DNA of 64,000 nucleotides from Flavobacterium odoriferum (GTDB lineage: Bacteria > Bacteroidota > Bacteroidia > Flavobacteriales > Flavobacteriaceae), in NCBI RefSeq assembly GCF_025499515.1, contig NZ_JAMKFA010000008.1, positions 1 through 64,000 on the forward strand. The letters are read 5' to 3'. Position numbers and translations under genes: made by a program. The notes beneath the pieces are model-generated. The model was not told where the DNA came from and searched no databases. It saw only the letters and a program-made list of their open reading frames with translations. Shown in pieces: positions 1-7,751 of this stretch. The number at the start of each line of letters is the position of its first letter. The first letter of the stretch is position 1.

Positions 1-8
1 TGCAAAGT

Positions 9-36
9 AAACCCTTTCGAAAGAGAGGGTTTTTTA
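9..36 (+). terminator. Rho-independent terminator of an upstream gene
   Basis: AAACCCT (9-15) pairs with AGGGTTT (26-32), with a T-run at 30-35. The inner TTTCGAAAG can extend the hairpin. The gene it serves lies left of the window. Confidence 0.55.
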
Positions 37-362
37 TTTTGCACTCATTTATCTATAATCCGCACTTATATAGGGGTTATAGTGCATTTAAGTACGGAAT
101 ATCTACGAATTAAGAAAAAAAAGAACAACCGTTTTTTTATCCATTCCACAATCGCAAGGAAGCCCGAACCTTTCCATTGAAAAATCAACTTTCGGATTGG
201 TTAAAATTTGAGCTGTTTTTTTTGAAAGAATGCCTACCGATAAATTTCAATCGGAGTGAAAAATGTCTGGCATTATTTTAAAAAAAATTGCACCCTAAGG
301 GGTTTGGGGAAATGGGAGATTTCCCCAACTGAACTGTACCTAGTGCGTTGGCAGTAGCGGAA

Positions 363-551
363 CAAGGGTATAGTTTTTTATTTGCTTTACGGGTTTTTCT
401 GATTGTTTTTATTGACGGCTTGATGCTAGATTGGTCTTTTTAAAATCGGGTTTGTTTATTTATTGAATTGTTCTACGACATTGTATAGCATCAAGACGAC
501 TTAAAAACAATTTACTACCAATGTTCTGGCAAATAAAAAACTATACTCTTG
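363..551. repeat. Long imperfect inverted repeat
   Basis: The 23-nt arm at 363-385 is the reverse complement of 529-551 with one mismatch. Similarity resumes further in: ATTGTTTTTA and CTTGATGCTA in the left arm (about 400-430) have complements at about 489-515. The whole unit is a palindrome of about 190 bp centred near 457. It encodes no protein. It could be a MITE-like or cassette-associated repeat or a structured RNA; no family could be assigned by eye. Confidence 0.6.
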
Positions 552-700
552 TGGGCAAATTTGATTTTTGAGGATGCCTGAATTGTCTTTTGAAATGGGT
601 ATTTTCTATTTACTGCAAATGTTGTTGTGATACGTTATGGCATCTTCAAAAAACAATGAAAATACTTTACCTATTTTGGGTGGGAGCTTTGGGGAGCGGA

Positions 701-783
701 TATTTTACATAATAACTGTTATAACTGCCGTTGGCGTAGCATTGGGAGATGGAAGGCATTATAACACTTATTATGTAAAGATA
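701..783. repeat. Hairpin-forming inverted repeat
   Basis: Positions 704-724 and 759-779 are inverted copies of 21 nt with one mismatch, enclosing a 34-nt loop that contains CCGTTGGCGTAGC. The structure spans a short open frame (637-831) and argues against that frame being a gene. The loop again carries the GTTGGCG string seen near the lnu-like gene. Confidence 0.6.
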
Positions 784-1044
784 GCTTGGGGTGGTTTAGC
801 TTTGGGGAAAACAGCTCTTGTTTTTAGGTAGGGTGTAAGTGGATAAAAAAAGGCGGACTGTGCGCGTGGGGTTGGGAAAACAGGGAGCCTTTTTTTATTG
901 ACTTACTGAGGGGAAAACAAGTGCTGTTAAAGGTAGGGAAAACCACATGTGCGGTGGGGAGCGTTGGAATGGGTGGGCGCAAATACGTCAGCGATAGCGT
1001 ACCTATTTTTAAAAAAGATAACAAGAAAGCCTATAGTTTGCTGT

Positions 1045-1123
1045 CTAGCCCTGATAGGAGCGATACCTTGTAAAAGCGGATAGCAGGAATATGGAAACCA
1101 AGAAAGCCTAAGCCATTCGCTCC
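1045..1123 (+). ncRNA. RNA-like element of flavobacterial intergenic type
   Basis: The string beginning CTAGCCCTGATAGGAGCGAT, followed by AGCGGATAGCAGGAAT and ending in CGCTCC, resembles an intergenic block I associate from memory with many Flavobacterium genomes. GGAGCG (1057-1062) is complementary to CGCTCC (1118-1123), which would close a stem over the element. It abuts the stop codon of the convergent endonuclease gene. Rfam's Flavo-1 motif is a candidate family, but I could not check it. Confidence 0.35.
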
Positions 1124-2178
1124 TAATTTAATATTACTTTGTATGATTTGGTTTTATTGTCTACTTGTAGATTAATAAAGTAAATACCTTTTGTATTACC
1201 TGATAAATTTATTGTATTTGTAGTTGTGTTTGTGTCTATCAATTGACCTAATGTGTTATAAACGCTATATTTATATTGTATGTTATCGTTATTTTTGATA
1301 TAAATTATATCATTTGTAATTGTTGGATATAATAAGCTATTTGATAATGTAAATTCGTCTGATGATAAAACACCCCACGTATCTGTTGCTTGTGGTCCAT
1401 TCCATATTATTGTAGCTAAATAAGGATTATCGATAAATGGGTTTCTGTTGCCTTGTATAGTGTTTAGGATATTGTTTCTATTCATTTCGTATTGTGATAC
1501 AGGGTCTTGTTGATTCCATTCTAAAAACACGTTTGGCATATCACCATAATTGGAATATGATGTACTACCTACACCAACATTGTTTGGTAAACATTGTGAT
1601 GGATATCTAACATACATGTACATAATCATTCTTGCTACATCGCCTTTCCATTCATTACCTGGGTACCAATTCCCTGCTAGTGTAATGTATGACATATTAA
1701 TCCCACTACCCTCTTCAAATTTTCTATTACTTCTTGAATTGTTTCTATCACTATCAATAGAACGCAAGTGATGTGCATCGGCACCTGCGAATTCAAAACC
1801 AAGATTAGGTGTACCTAATGAACGAGGGTAAACATGTTCTCTTACCCATAAACCACTACAAGAAGATGTATGACAAGAAGACGTTTGAGCTCTGGAATAA
1901 TCGTTTGTAATATCTGCATCAGTATCATTCCAACCGTAAACTAAAAGCACATTGTTTGTGTTACTTGGGTTTAAATCGGTTTGATATAATGCATCCCAAG
2001 TATCTGTAACGCCTGTTGCTGTATAGGGTAGGTTTGTAGTATGTGTGTTTGTTATAAGCGTAGTCAATTGGTTTTTTAAATAATCACCTTCTTGACTAAA
2101 ATCAATTGTAGAATAATATGCTGGAATTTGGGCATAGAATAATGTTGGGACAAGTAGAAAGAGTAGTTTTTTAAGCAT
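1123..2178 (-). CDS. Secreted endonuclease I with T9SS sorting domain
   Basis: Extracellular DNA/RNA-degrading nuclease of the endonuclease I family (PF04231, the EndA/Vvn/NucM group). An N-terminal signal peptide (residues 1-17, ending YAQ) precedes the catalytic domain. The active-site region is visible as WVREHVYPRS (His115), DAHHLRSIDSDRNN (134-147) and RSNRKF, the His and Asn residues expected for the beta-beta-alpha metal site. The last ~70 residues (…YSVYNTLGQLID…GIYFINLQ…KSYKVILN) form a type A C-terminal sorting domain, so the protein should be exported by the type IX secretion system. It is a single-gene unit with its own promoter at 2208-2237, and probably scavenges extracellular DNA. 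Confidence 0.92.
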   Translation of the reverse strand: MLKKLLFLLVPTLFYAQIPAYYSTIDFSQEGDYLKNQLTTLITNTHTTNLPYTATGVTDTWDALYQTDLNPSNTNNVLLVYGWNDTDADITNDYSRAQTSSCHTSSCSGLWVREHVYPRSLGTPNLGFEFAGADAHHLRSIDSDRNNSRSNRKFEEGSGINMSYITLAGNWYPGNEWKGDVARMIMYMYVRYPSQCLPNNVGVGSTSYSNYGDMPNVFLEWNQQDPVSQYEMNRNNILNTIQGNRNPFIDNPYLATIIWNGPQATDTWGVLSSDEFTLSNSLLYPTITNDIIYIKNNDNIQYKYSVYNTLGQLIDTNTTTNTINLSGNTKGIYFINLQVDNKTKSYKVILN

Positions 2179-2207
2179 AGTTTTACTTTTAATTGCTTTG
2201 ATTTATT

Positions 2208-2237
2208 CAAATTTAGTGTAAAAAATTAAATTCTCAA
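2208..2237 (-). promoter_or_regulatory. Bacteroidota-type promoter of the endonuclease I gene
   Basis: On the minus strand, TTG (2237-2235) is followed by a 19-nt spacer and TAAATTTG (2215-2208), an exact match to the -33/-7 pattern TTG-N(17-23)-TAnnTTTG. It lies 30 nt upstream of the start codon. Confidence 0.7.
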
Positions 2238-2304
2238 TCATTTTGTTTAGTTTTGAAATAACTCTATATACTTAAACTACTTATTTTATTTTATAAATTA
2301 TACT

Positions 2305-2688
2305 ATGAATAATGAGAAAATTGAATATTCATTAACTGTAGAAGCGAAAGATTTTATTGTACCAAAAGATATCATTGATGAAGTTTTGTTTTTGACTGTA
2401 AAACAAGATGTTTTAGATGTTTTAAACGATCCTAATACTGATATTACCTATTTTGGTTTTGCTCCTGATAATACAGCGGATAATCAAGATGATTTATTGT
2501 TAGATGGGGTTTTCTTTCGAATTATTGCTTACAATACAGATTTAGGTTTGACTTTAGAGAGTTCAAAAGAAGAAATGCTTGCTGCATATTCTAATCTTGT
2601 AACTACAAAAGCACCTTATTGGACAACCATTATTACTGAAAAAGGATTTATAAAAGAAGAAATTACCATAGAGTTATTATATCAGTAG
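2305..2688 (+). CDS. Hypothetical 127-aa protein
   Basis: I do not recognise a family. The product is acidic, soluble and has no signal peptide or membrane segment. It is transcribed divergently from the endonuclease gene; TAGTTTTG at 2248-2255 fits a -7 box for it, with TTA rather than TTG at the -33 position. Immediately downstream lies a long palindrome (2721-2851), an arrangement resembling a gene-plus-recombination-site cassette. Codon use looks like that of its neighbours, and the frame is intact, so it is probably a real gene. Confidence 0.6.
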   Translation: MNNEKIEYSLTVEAKDFIVPKDIIDEVLFLTVKQDVLDVLNDPNTDITYFGFAPDNTADNQDDLLLDGVFFRIIAYNTDLGLTLESSKEEMLAAYSNLVTTKAPYWTTIITEKGFIKEEITIELLYQ

Positions 2689-2720
2689 AAAAGCTTTAGC
2701 TACTAAAATTAATTCAAAAA

Positions 2721-2854
2721 GGCAACGGTTTCGTGTATGAGTAGTAGCGGATTTCTACTCACAAACCTTTCGGTTTTGCACTGACCTTTGTTTTATGTTT
2801 ATACTTTCGTTTTATCACTTAAACCGCTATTACTTATACACAATGTTGGCGGTA
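2721..2854. repeat. Cassette-like palindrome downstream of an accessory gene
   Basis: Positions 2733-2750 and 2824-2841 are inverted 18-mers with two mismatches (GTGTATgAGTAgTAGCGG against GTGTATaAGTAaTAGCGG). The complementarity continues outward imperfectly: GGCAACG at about 2721 faces the GTTGGC at 2845-2850. The interior contains CCTTTCGGTTTTGCAC. An accessory ORF followed by a ~130-bp imperfect palindrome ending in GTTGGC resembles an integron attC site in layout, though it does not match the canonical R' box (GTTRRRY). No integron integrase is present in the window. Confidence 0.6.
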
Positions 2855-2860
2855 GTTTTT

Positions 2861-3631
2861 TTATTCAATTCTCCTTAATAATCCCTTTAATTTTGCTTCA
2901 ACTCCAAGATTATCAAAAAGTTTTTCAGTCAATGTTAGTGTATTCTTGAAAGCTGTTTTAATATCTGTCGGGTCTAAGCTTGATGTTGTCTGCTGAAATA
3001 ATGAATACCACTCTGGGTCTATGTCTTTCTCTAAACTTTTTGTAGGACTTTCCCAATGTTTAGTTTGAGATGTCTCAATTCTGATTAACCAAAGTAAGTA
3101 CTTTTGAGTATTTGATAAACTTTGGTAAGCGTGAGCAAATTCCTGTCGTTTAATTAAGTTGCTTGTTGTCAGTAAAACATTCAACAATGATTGACTTAAC
3201 CACAAGGTGTTTTCACTTGTTGTTCGGTCAGGTATTTTAGTTTTGATTTCTTTGAGAGTGTTAGTCAATAAGGCTTCTTTATCTACTAAAATCATTTTGT
3301 CAAAGTCGCTAAACTCTACCAAACCGTCCCACGATTTGATAACTTCCATTTGGTCGTTTGTCAAAAAATGAAATTCCCCCCTTATCATATTTTCAAAAAT
3401 AGCAACTTCACTTCCATACTCGTTGGTAAAATATAATGCCAAAGGATGAATTTGTCTTACCCAATTTTCAGCCGAAAAATTTTCTTTGTCCTTTAAGAAG
3501 ATATAGAACTCAATATCTGAATATTTATCTCCTTCATTTTTGGTAAATGACCCGTACATAAATACGGCAGAAATATTTTTATCAATTTGAGCTATTGACT
3601 TTGTTTTGTCAATCATTTGTAACTGTGTCAT
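2861..3631 (-). CDS. lnu: Lincosamide nucleotidyltransferase, Lnu(B)/(F)/(H)-like
   Basis: Predicted to inactivate lincosamides by adenylylation in the cytoplasm. The N-terminal nucleotidyltransferase motif is clear: MYGSFTKNEGDKYSDIEFYI (residues 25-44), with GS at 27-28 and the metal-binding Asp39/Glu41. It is followed by NEYGSEVAIFENMIRGEFHF, both strongly reminiscent of Lnu(B)-type enzymes. The length (256 aa) fits that family (about 260-275 aa). The gene is isolated and framed by inverted GTTGGCGGTA motifs (2845-2854 and 3767-3776), suggesting it moved as a unit. Other NTase-fold antibiotic transferases are the main alternative; the exact drug substrate cannot be fixed from sequence alone. 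Confidence 0.75.
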   Translation of the reverse strand: MTQLQMIDKTKSIAQIDKNISAVFMYGSFTKNEGDKYSDIEFYIFLKDKENFSAENWVRQIHPLALYFTNEYGSEVAIFENMIRGEFHFLTNDQMEVIKSWDGLVEFSDFDKMILVDKEALLTNTLKEIKTKIPDRTTSENTLWLSQSLLNVLLTTSNLIKRQEFAHAYQSLSNTQKYLLWLIRIETSQTKHWESPTKSLEKDIDPEWYSLFQQTTSSLDPTDIKTAFKNTLTLTEKLFDNLGVEAKLKGLLRRIE

Positions 3632-3766
3632 TTTCTAATTTTTTAATATTTATACTTACCCTTTCTACTTTACATTGTAAAAGGTATTTCAATTCTTATT
3701 CTACCTTACAGTTACTTATATCTTCATTTTCTTGATTGTTTTTCGTTGTTAATCGTTTCTTCAAAT

Positions 3767-3776
3767 TACCGCCAAC
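3767..3776. repeat. Inverted partner motif TACCGCCAAC
   Basis: A perfect 10-bp reverse complement of GTTGGCGGTA at 2845-2854. The two copies bracket the lnu-like gene in a ~930-bp unit. A single-mismatch copy sits at 347-356. Confidence 0.5.
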
Positions 3777-3808
3777 TAGTAAATATCATCAAATATATAC
3801 AACTTTTT

Positions 3809-5068
3809 TTAAATCTTAATTGTAATTATTTCATCAATTCTAGTTGTATATGATTTGGATAATTTTTCTTGTTTCATTTTCCATTGTCTCCCAAGTGATT
3901 GATTAGCGAACTTGATTTTGTTTTTGCCGTAGGCTCTATTAAGTTTATCAACTACTGACATTAAAGGCTGATGTTTTGGATTTGAGGTGTTGAATAGTGA
4001 TAATTGGGTTTGGTCGTTTGGTGTTAATCCCATTACTATTACGCCTGCTTTTTTGTAATTATAGCCTTCTTTGAAAATTGCTTTTAATCCAATTTGGGCG
4101 TATTTGTTTAACTCAATTGTTGAGTTTGTTGGAAAATCGGTGTTGATTACTATGTTTCTTGAATATTGTGGTTGGTCCTTTCTAAAATAATTTGTGTGAA
4201 GAAAAACCATTATCATGTTGCAATGACTGTTTTGTCTTCTTAGTTTTTCGGAACAGGAAGTTGTGAACGTAGCAATGCGTTCAGAAACATCTTCCAGTTT
4301 TGTCATTGGTTTTTCAAATGATCTTGTTGTAGCAATCATTTTTTTACTTTTTGGAGTTTCTAAATCCAATGTTGGTTTGCCTTCCAATTCGTGTTTTAAT
4401 CTCAACCCTACAACTGCCATTTCTTTTCTTACCCAATCATCATGTAATTGAGTAAACTGATAAGCGTTAAATACATTTACAGCTTGTAAACGTTTTGTGT
4501 GTTTCCTACCAATACCCCAAACATCTTCTATTTTAGTCCATTTAAGAGCTTTAATTCTCTTTTCTTCACTATCTATAGCATATACACTTTTCGTTCTCTC
4601 AGGAAATTTTTTTGCTATCTTATTTGCTACTTTGGCTAATGCTTTAGTTGGTGCAAAACCTACACTTATTGGAATGCCTGTGTTTTTAGTAACTGTCTTT
4701 TGTATGTTTAAACCATATTCGTCAAGATTGAATAAATCAAAACCTTCAAATTTTAAAAAAGCTTCGTCAATACTATATACTTCAATTTCTGGGGTGTAAT
4801 TTGCAAGTATATTCATTACTCTACTACTCATATCACCATACAACGCATAATTAGAAGAATATACAAATACATTATTGTCTTCAAAAAGTTTTTTAAATTC
4901 AAATGCAGGAGCACCCATTGGTATGCCTAATGCTTTTGCTTCATTAGAGCGTGCAATAACACAACCATCATTATTGGAAAGTATTACTACAGGTTTTCCA
5001 ATTAAATGTGGTTCAAATACTCTTTGACAAGAGGCGTAAAAATTATTACAATCTACTAATGCAAACAT
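3809..5068 (-). CDS. umuC: Error-prone DNA polymerase V subunit UmuC
   Basis: Y-family translesion polymerase. The first catalytic Asp is in MFALVDCNNFYAS (Asp6) and the signature YSIDEAF carries Asp101-Glu102. A palm/little-finger region follows, then a clamp-binding-like QLSLF at about residue 350 and a C-terminal tail of the DUF4113 type (LMSVVDKLNRAYGKNKIKFA). Full family length at 419 aa. Its ATG overlaps the umuD stop codon (TAATG), so the two genes are translationally coupled. It would bypass lesions together with processed UmuD and is expected to be damage-inducible, although I could not identify a LexA-type operator. Confidence 0.95.
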   Translation of the reverse strand: MFALVDCNNFYASCQRVFEPHLIGKPVVILSNNDGCVIARSNEAKALGIPMGAPAFEFKKLFEDNNVFVYSSNYALYGDMSSRVMNILANYTPEIEVYSIDEAFLKFEGFDLFNLDEYGLNIQKTVTKNTGIPISVGFAPTKALAKVANKIAKKFPERTKSVYAIDSEEKRIKALKWTKIEDVWGIGRKHTKRLQAVNVFNAYQFTQLHDDWVRKEMAVVGLRLKHELEGKPTLDLETPKSKKMIATTRSFEKPMTKLEDVSERIATFTTSCSEKLRRQNSHCNMIMVFLHTNYFRKDQPQYSRNIVINTDFPTNSTIELNKYAQIGLKAIFKEGYNYKKAGVIVMGLTPNDQTQLSLFNTSNPKHQPLMSVVDKLNRAYGKNKIKFANQSLGRQWKMKQEKLSKSYTTRIDEIITIKI

Positions 5069-5520
5069 TAATGTGCTTTTATACTATAAACTACTATACC
5101 CCAAATCATTAATTCGTTTTCTTCAGTAACTTTTATAGGTTTATATTCTTCGTTTTCAGCTATTAACCAAACAATATCTTTTTCAATTTTAATTCTTTTT
5201 ACAGTAAATTCTCCATCGATTTGACATATTGCAATTTTACCATCTTGTGGTGCTAAACTTTTATCAATCACCAATAAATCGCCATCAAAAATACCTGCAT
5301 TTTTCATAGAATGACCTTTTACTTTTGCAAAGAAAGTACTGTCTTTATGTTTGATTAGATGCTTATTTAAATCGATAGTTAACTCAATAAAATCATCAGC
5401 AGGAGAAGGAAAACCTGCACTAATTCCTACATCAACAAAAGGCAAGTCTAACTCAGTTGAATAGTCTGGGGCGTAAAATTCAAATATTTTTGTAGTATGT
5501 AAACTTCTTAACTTCATCAT
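5068..5520 (-). CDS. umuD: UmuD-like S24 autoprotease
   Basis: A 150-aa LexA/UmuD-family serine peptidase of the SOS response, with no N-terminal DNA-binding domain. The self-cleavage site is Ala35-Gly36 in VGISAGFPSPADD. The nucleophile is Ser71 in KGHSM and the general base is Lys108 in FTVKRI. After cleavage it would form the accessory subunit for UmuC, encoded directly downstream with a 1-nt overlap. TAATTTTG just upstream of the start could be a -7 box. The pair sits between the putative defence cargo and the lnu-like gene, where umuDC cassettes are often carried by mobile elements. Confidence 0.93.
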   Translation of the reverse strand: MMKLRSLHTTKIFEFYAPDYSTELDLPFVDVGISAGFPSPADDFIELTIDLNKHLIKHKDSTFFAKVKGHSMKNAGIFDGDLLVIDKSLAPQDGKIAICQIDGEFTVKRIKIEKDIVWLIAENEEYKPIKVTEENELMIWGIVVYSIKAH

Positions 5521-5604
5521 AAGACAAAATTAAGTAAGTATTGTAATAGAAAATAGGATTACTGAAAAAATAGTTATTAACGAAATGAAGCAAACAAAGA
5601 ATTG

Positions 5605-5676
5605 ATGCTAGGAATACTTGGACTAGGAGCGATTTTTGTGCAGATGAATGAGGTAATAAATATGAATATTATATAG
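5605..5676 (+). CDS. Possible 23-aa hydrophobic micro-ORF
   Basis: ATG at 5605 opens a frame MLGILGLGAIFVQMNEV… that ends at 5676, overlapping by a few bases the end of the convergent gene at 5669. The frame is open a little further upstream (KEL before the Met). The hydrophobic, glycine-spaced start suggests either a tiny membrane peptide or the remnant of a longer gene. No promoter or ribosome binding site supports it. Confidence 0.2.
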   Translation: MLGILGLGAIFVQMNEVINMNII

Positions 5677-6511
5677 ATTTCATTGATTTTATCAAAAATG
5701 ATAATTGTTGTTCGTTACTTGAAAAAATTTCATTCATATTTTGATGGTCAATTTGTGATGATTGTAATTGCTCAACAACCACTATACCTAAAGGAGGTCT
5801 AGAATCTTCATTATCTAATCGATATATAAAAAATGAACAGCTTTTCATTTTAATGTTTTTTAATGTTGAGTCTGAAATATTGCATAATTCCTTAACAGCA
5901 TTCTTATAATCTTTACCATTTTTTGTCCATTGTGGGATGTTATAAATTTCAAAGATTTCATTTGCCCAGCCTAATGCAATAAAACCTTCATTTGAAGGAT
6001 AACTATCACGCCCTTTTTTATTGTATAATGGATTATTAGAATATCTGCCTAATAGTTTAAAAACATCGCCATCATACTTATATACACTAACTCTACCACA
6101 GCCATTTGATAAATCAAAAAAACTTTTAAATATTATTCTTAAGTTGTCAGAACATAATTTATAATATTCTTTTTTAATTACTTCTAGTTTTTTATTTGTT
6201 ATTTCTAGTTCTGAAACTAGTTCTTCATTTGTAATAAATTTTGATTTTATTTTAAAATTAAGATATACAGCTAAAAGAGCTAATGCTATACCAAAAAAAA
6301 CTAACAAAGAATTTATATCACGCCAAGAATAATCTAAAATGATTAAATTGAAGGAATCACTTTTTATATCTGCAAGTAAATAAAAATAAGCAGATGAAAC
6401 ACCTAGAACCTCAGGTATATTTTTTTCAAATATTTCTTTAGTTTTCGGTAATATAAATAAAATTAAAATTGCAAATACAAAGCCTATAAAATAAAAAACA
6501 TCACTACTCAT
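5669..6511 (-). CDS. Membrane protein with coiled coil and GAF-like domain
   Basis: I do not recognise a named family. N-terminal membrane segments are visible at about residues 5-21 and 67-85, with a possible third near 36-48. A charged helical linker (about 88-118, EELVSELEITNKKLEVIKKEY) follows, then a soluble region of ~160 residues. Its pattern (GRVSVYKYDGDVFKLLGRYSN … EGFIALGWANEIFEI … PPLGIVVVEQL) looks like a divergent GAF sensor fold. It lies 46 nt after the GIY-YIG nuclease gene on the same strand, so it may be the last gene of the putative defence operon and act as a membrane-anchored sensor or effector. That role is inference from position. Confidence 0.6.
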   Translation of the reverse strand: MSSDVFYFIGFVFAILILFILPKTKEIFEKNIPEVLGVSSAYFYLLADIKSDSFNLIILDYSWRDINSLLVFFGIALALLAVYLNFKIKSKFITNEELVSELEITNKKLEVIKKEYYKLCSDNLRIIFKSFFDLSNGCGRVSVYKYDGDVFKLLGRYSNNPLYNKKGRDSYPSNEGFIALGWANEIFEIYNIPQWTKNGKDYKNAVKELCNISDSTLKNIKMKSCSFFIYRLDNEDSRPPLGIVVVEQLQSSQIDHQNMNEIFSSNEQQLSFLIKSMKSI

Positions 6512-6557
6512 CTAAAATATTATAATAATTTAACAACCAATTTTTCAATAACTTTTT

Positions 6558-7751
6558 TTACCTATTAATTATAATCCTATTTACAATATCATATTTATAA
6601 TTCACAATTTCACCGCTTATAATTAATTGAATTGATTGTTCTATTACTTCTAATGGAGCTATAAACCATTCTCTAGGTGTGTGACGAATTTTATTTTCAT
6701 CAAATATATCAATGTTTAAACATGAGCTTCCGAAGAAGTTATGAAGTAATTGTTCTAGTTTTTGTGGGTTCATATTGTAGCATTTCCAAGCACTTTCTAT
6801 TTTGACTTTAGCCATTAAATAAGTTGGTTCTTTTTCAGCATTTTTTATTCTTTCCAATACATCAACTTTTGAATATCCTATTTTAAATAAGTTTTCTATT
6901 GATGCTATTTTTTCATCTTTACTTTTTGAACTTAACACATAAATAAATCCTGCTTCTTCATCTTCATCAGTTATATTGCTAAACTTCTCAATAAAGCTTT
7001 CGTTTACTTTATCTATGTTTTCAGATACTACTTGACCATTTGCATACAATATCTTTTCTACCGACCTTTTTAGCATATTAGATACTGTTCCATTTTCGAA
7101 AATACATCTTGTTCTTCCATCTTCACGAACTCTTGTGCCATCTTCTCTATAATGTTCTTTCTTACTGATTTTAATTTCTTCTAATAAGAATAAAACTCCG
7201 TTATGAACATAATATGCACCCTCACGTAAGTTACCCATTTTGAAATCAACTAATTTTCTTTTTCCATTAGCTAAATCCTTTTGAATTTCCTTGAATAAAT
7301 GTTCGTATTTATCAAAGTCTTTCATTGGTTTTCTTCTTGCTACAAAGTCTGTTGCAACTCTTTCGTCAGGTTTAGGTGTATGTTTGAAATCAAATAAATC
7401 TGTATCGTCGTCAAACAAATCAAAGGCATCATCATTTAGAATATCATCAATTGAGTTTATCTCTTTTATTTCAAAATCAAGCAGGTTATTAGTGTCTATA
7501 TCCTTTAATTGTTCTTTCTTCTCTGGGTTTTCTCTAATTCCTTTTAATCTAGTGTATAGTTGATATTCTGATACGTTTGAAATGTTTGGTTGTGGTTCTC
7601 TATTGTGTTTTTCTACAAAATCATTGATTTCTTGAAATGAAGTTAATAACCTTTCATCTGTTGTTTTTGCACCAGAAGATTTTGGTTTGACATTTAGAAT
7701 ATCAAACGGATCATTATTGAAAATATCGTCAAGTACTGAATTTTTATCCAT
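6558..7751 (-). CDS. GIY-YIG nuclease, T5orf172 type (YeeC-like)
   Basis: Predicted DNA endonuclease subunit. The C-terminal third carries a GIY-YIG-like fold: FIYVLS (269-274), FKIGYS (289-294), Arg301 in the following helix, Glu333 in KLEQLLHNFF, and REWF (360-363). This is the T5orf172/Mug113 arrangement. The N-terminal half is not nuclease: it has two similar acidic segments (DDIFNNDPFDIL at 8-19, DDILNDDAFDLF at 102-113) and a helical motif at 38-79 resembling the C-terminus of the adjacent helicase. The gene overlaps the helicase gene by 8 nt. Bacillus subtilis YeeC, encoded with methyltransferase YeeA and helicase YeeB, is the closest comparison I know. Confidence 0.8.
   Translation of the reverse strand: MDKNSVLDDIFNNDPFDILNVKPKSSGAKTTDERLLTSFQEINDFVEKHNREPQPNISNVSEYQLYTRLKGIRENPEKKEQLKDIDTNNLLDFEIKEINSIDDILNDDAFDLFDDDTDLFDFKHTPKPDERVATDFVARRKPMKDFDKYEHLFKEIQKDLANGKRKLVDFKMGNLREGAYYVHNGVLFLLEEIKISKKEHYREDGTRVREDGRTRCIFENGTVSNMLKRSVEKILYANGQVVSENIDKVNESFIEKFSNITDEDEEAGFIYVLSSKSKDEKIASIENLFKIGYSKVDVLERIKNAEKEPTYLMAKVKIESAWKCYNMNPQKLEQLLHNFFGSSCLNIDIFDENKIRHTPREWFIAPLEVIEQSIQLIISGEIVNYKYDIVNRIIINR

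Larger units (their letters stand above)
1..1044. other. Gene-free palindrome-rich intergenic region
   Basis: No reading frame here looks like a real protein. The stretch starts with a terminator hairpin (stem 9-15/26-32 followed by a T-run), presumably belonging to a gene left of the window. It then carries two long imperfect palindromes (363-551 and 701-783, listed separately) and a GTTGGCAGTA motif at 347-356 that is one base from the GTTGGCGGTA motifs flanking the lnu-like gene further right. Base composition is patchy, with G-rich runs at about 850-980 unlike the neighbouring AT-rich DNA. It reads as eroded or repeat-derived accessory DNA; nothing else could be assigned. Confidence 0.5.

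Noticed and set aside
637..831. A 64-aa open frame in the gene-free left region
   Set aside because: It spans both arms of a 21-bp inverted repeat, its composition is unlike neighbouring genes and it resembles no protein I know.
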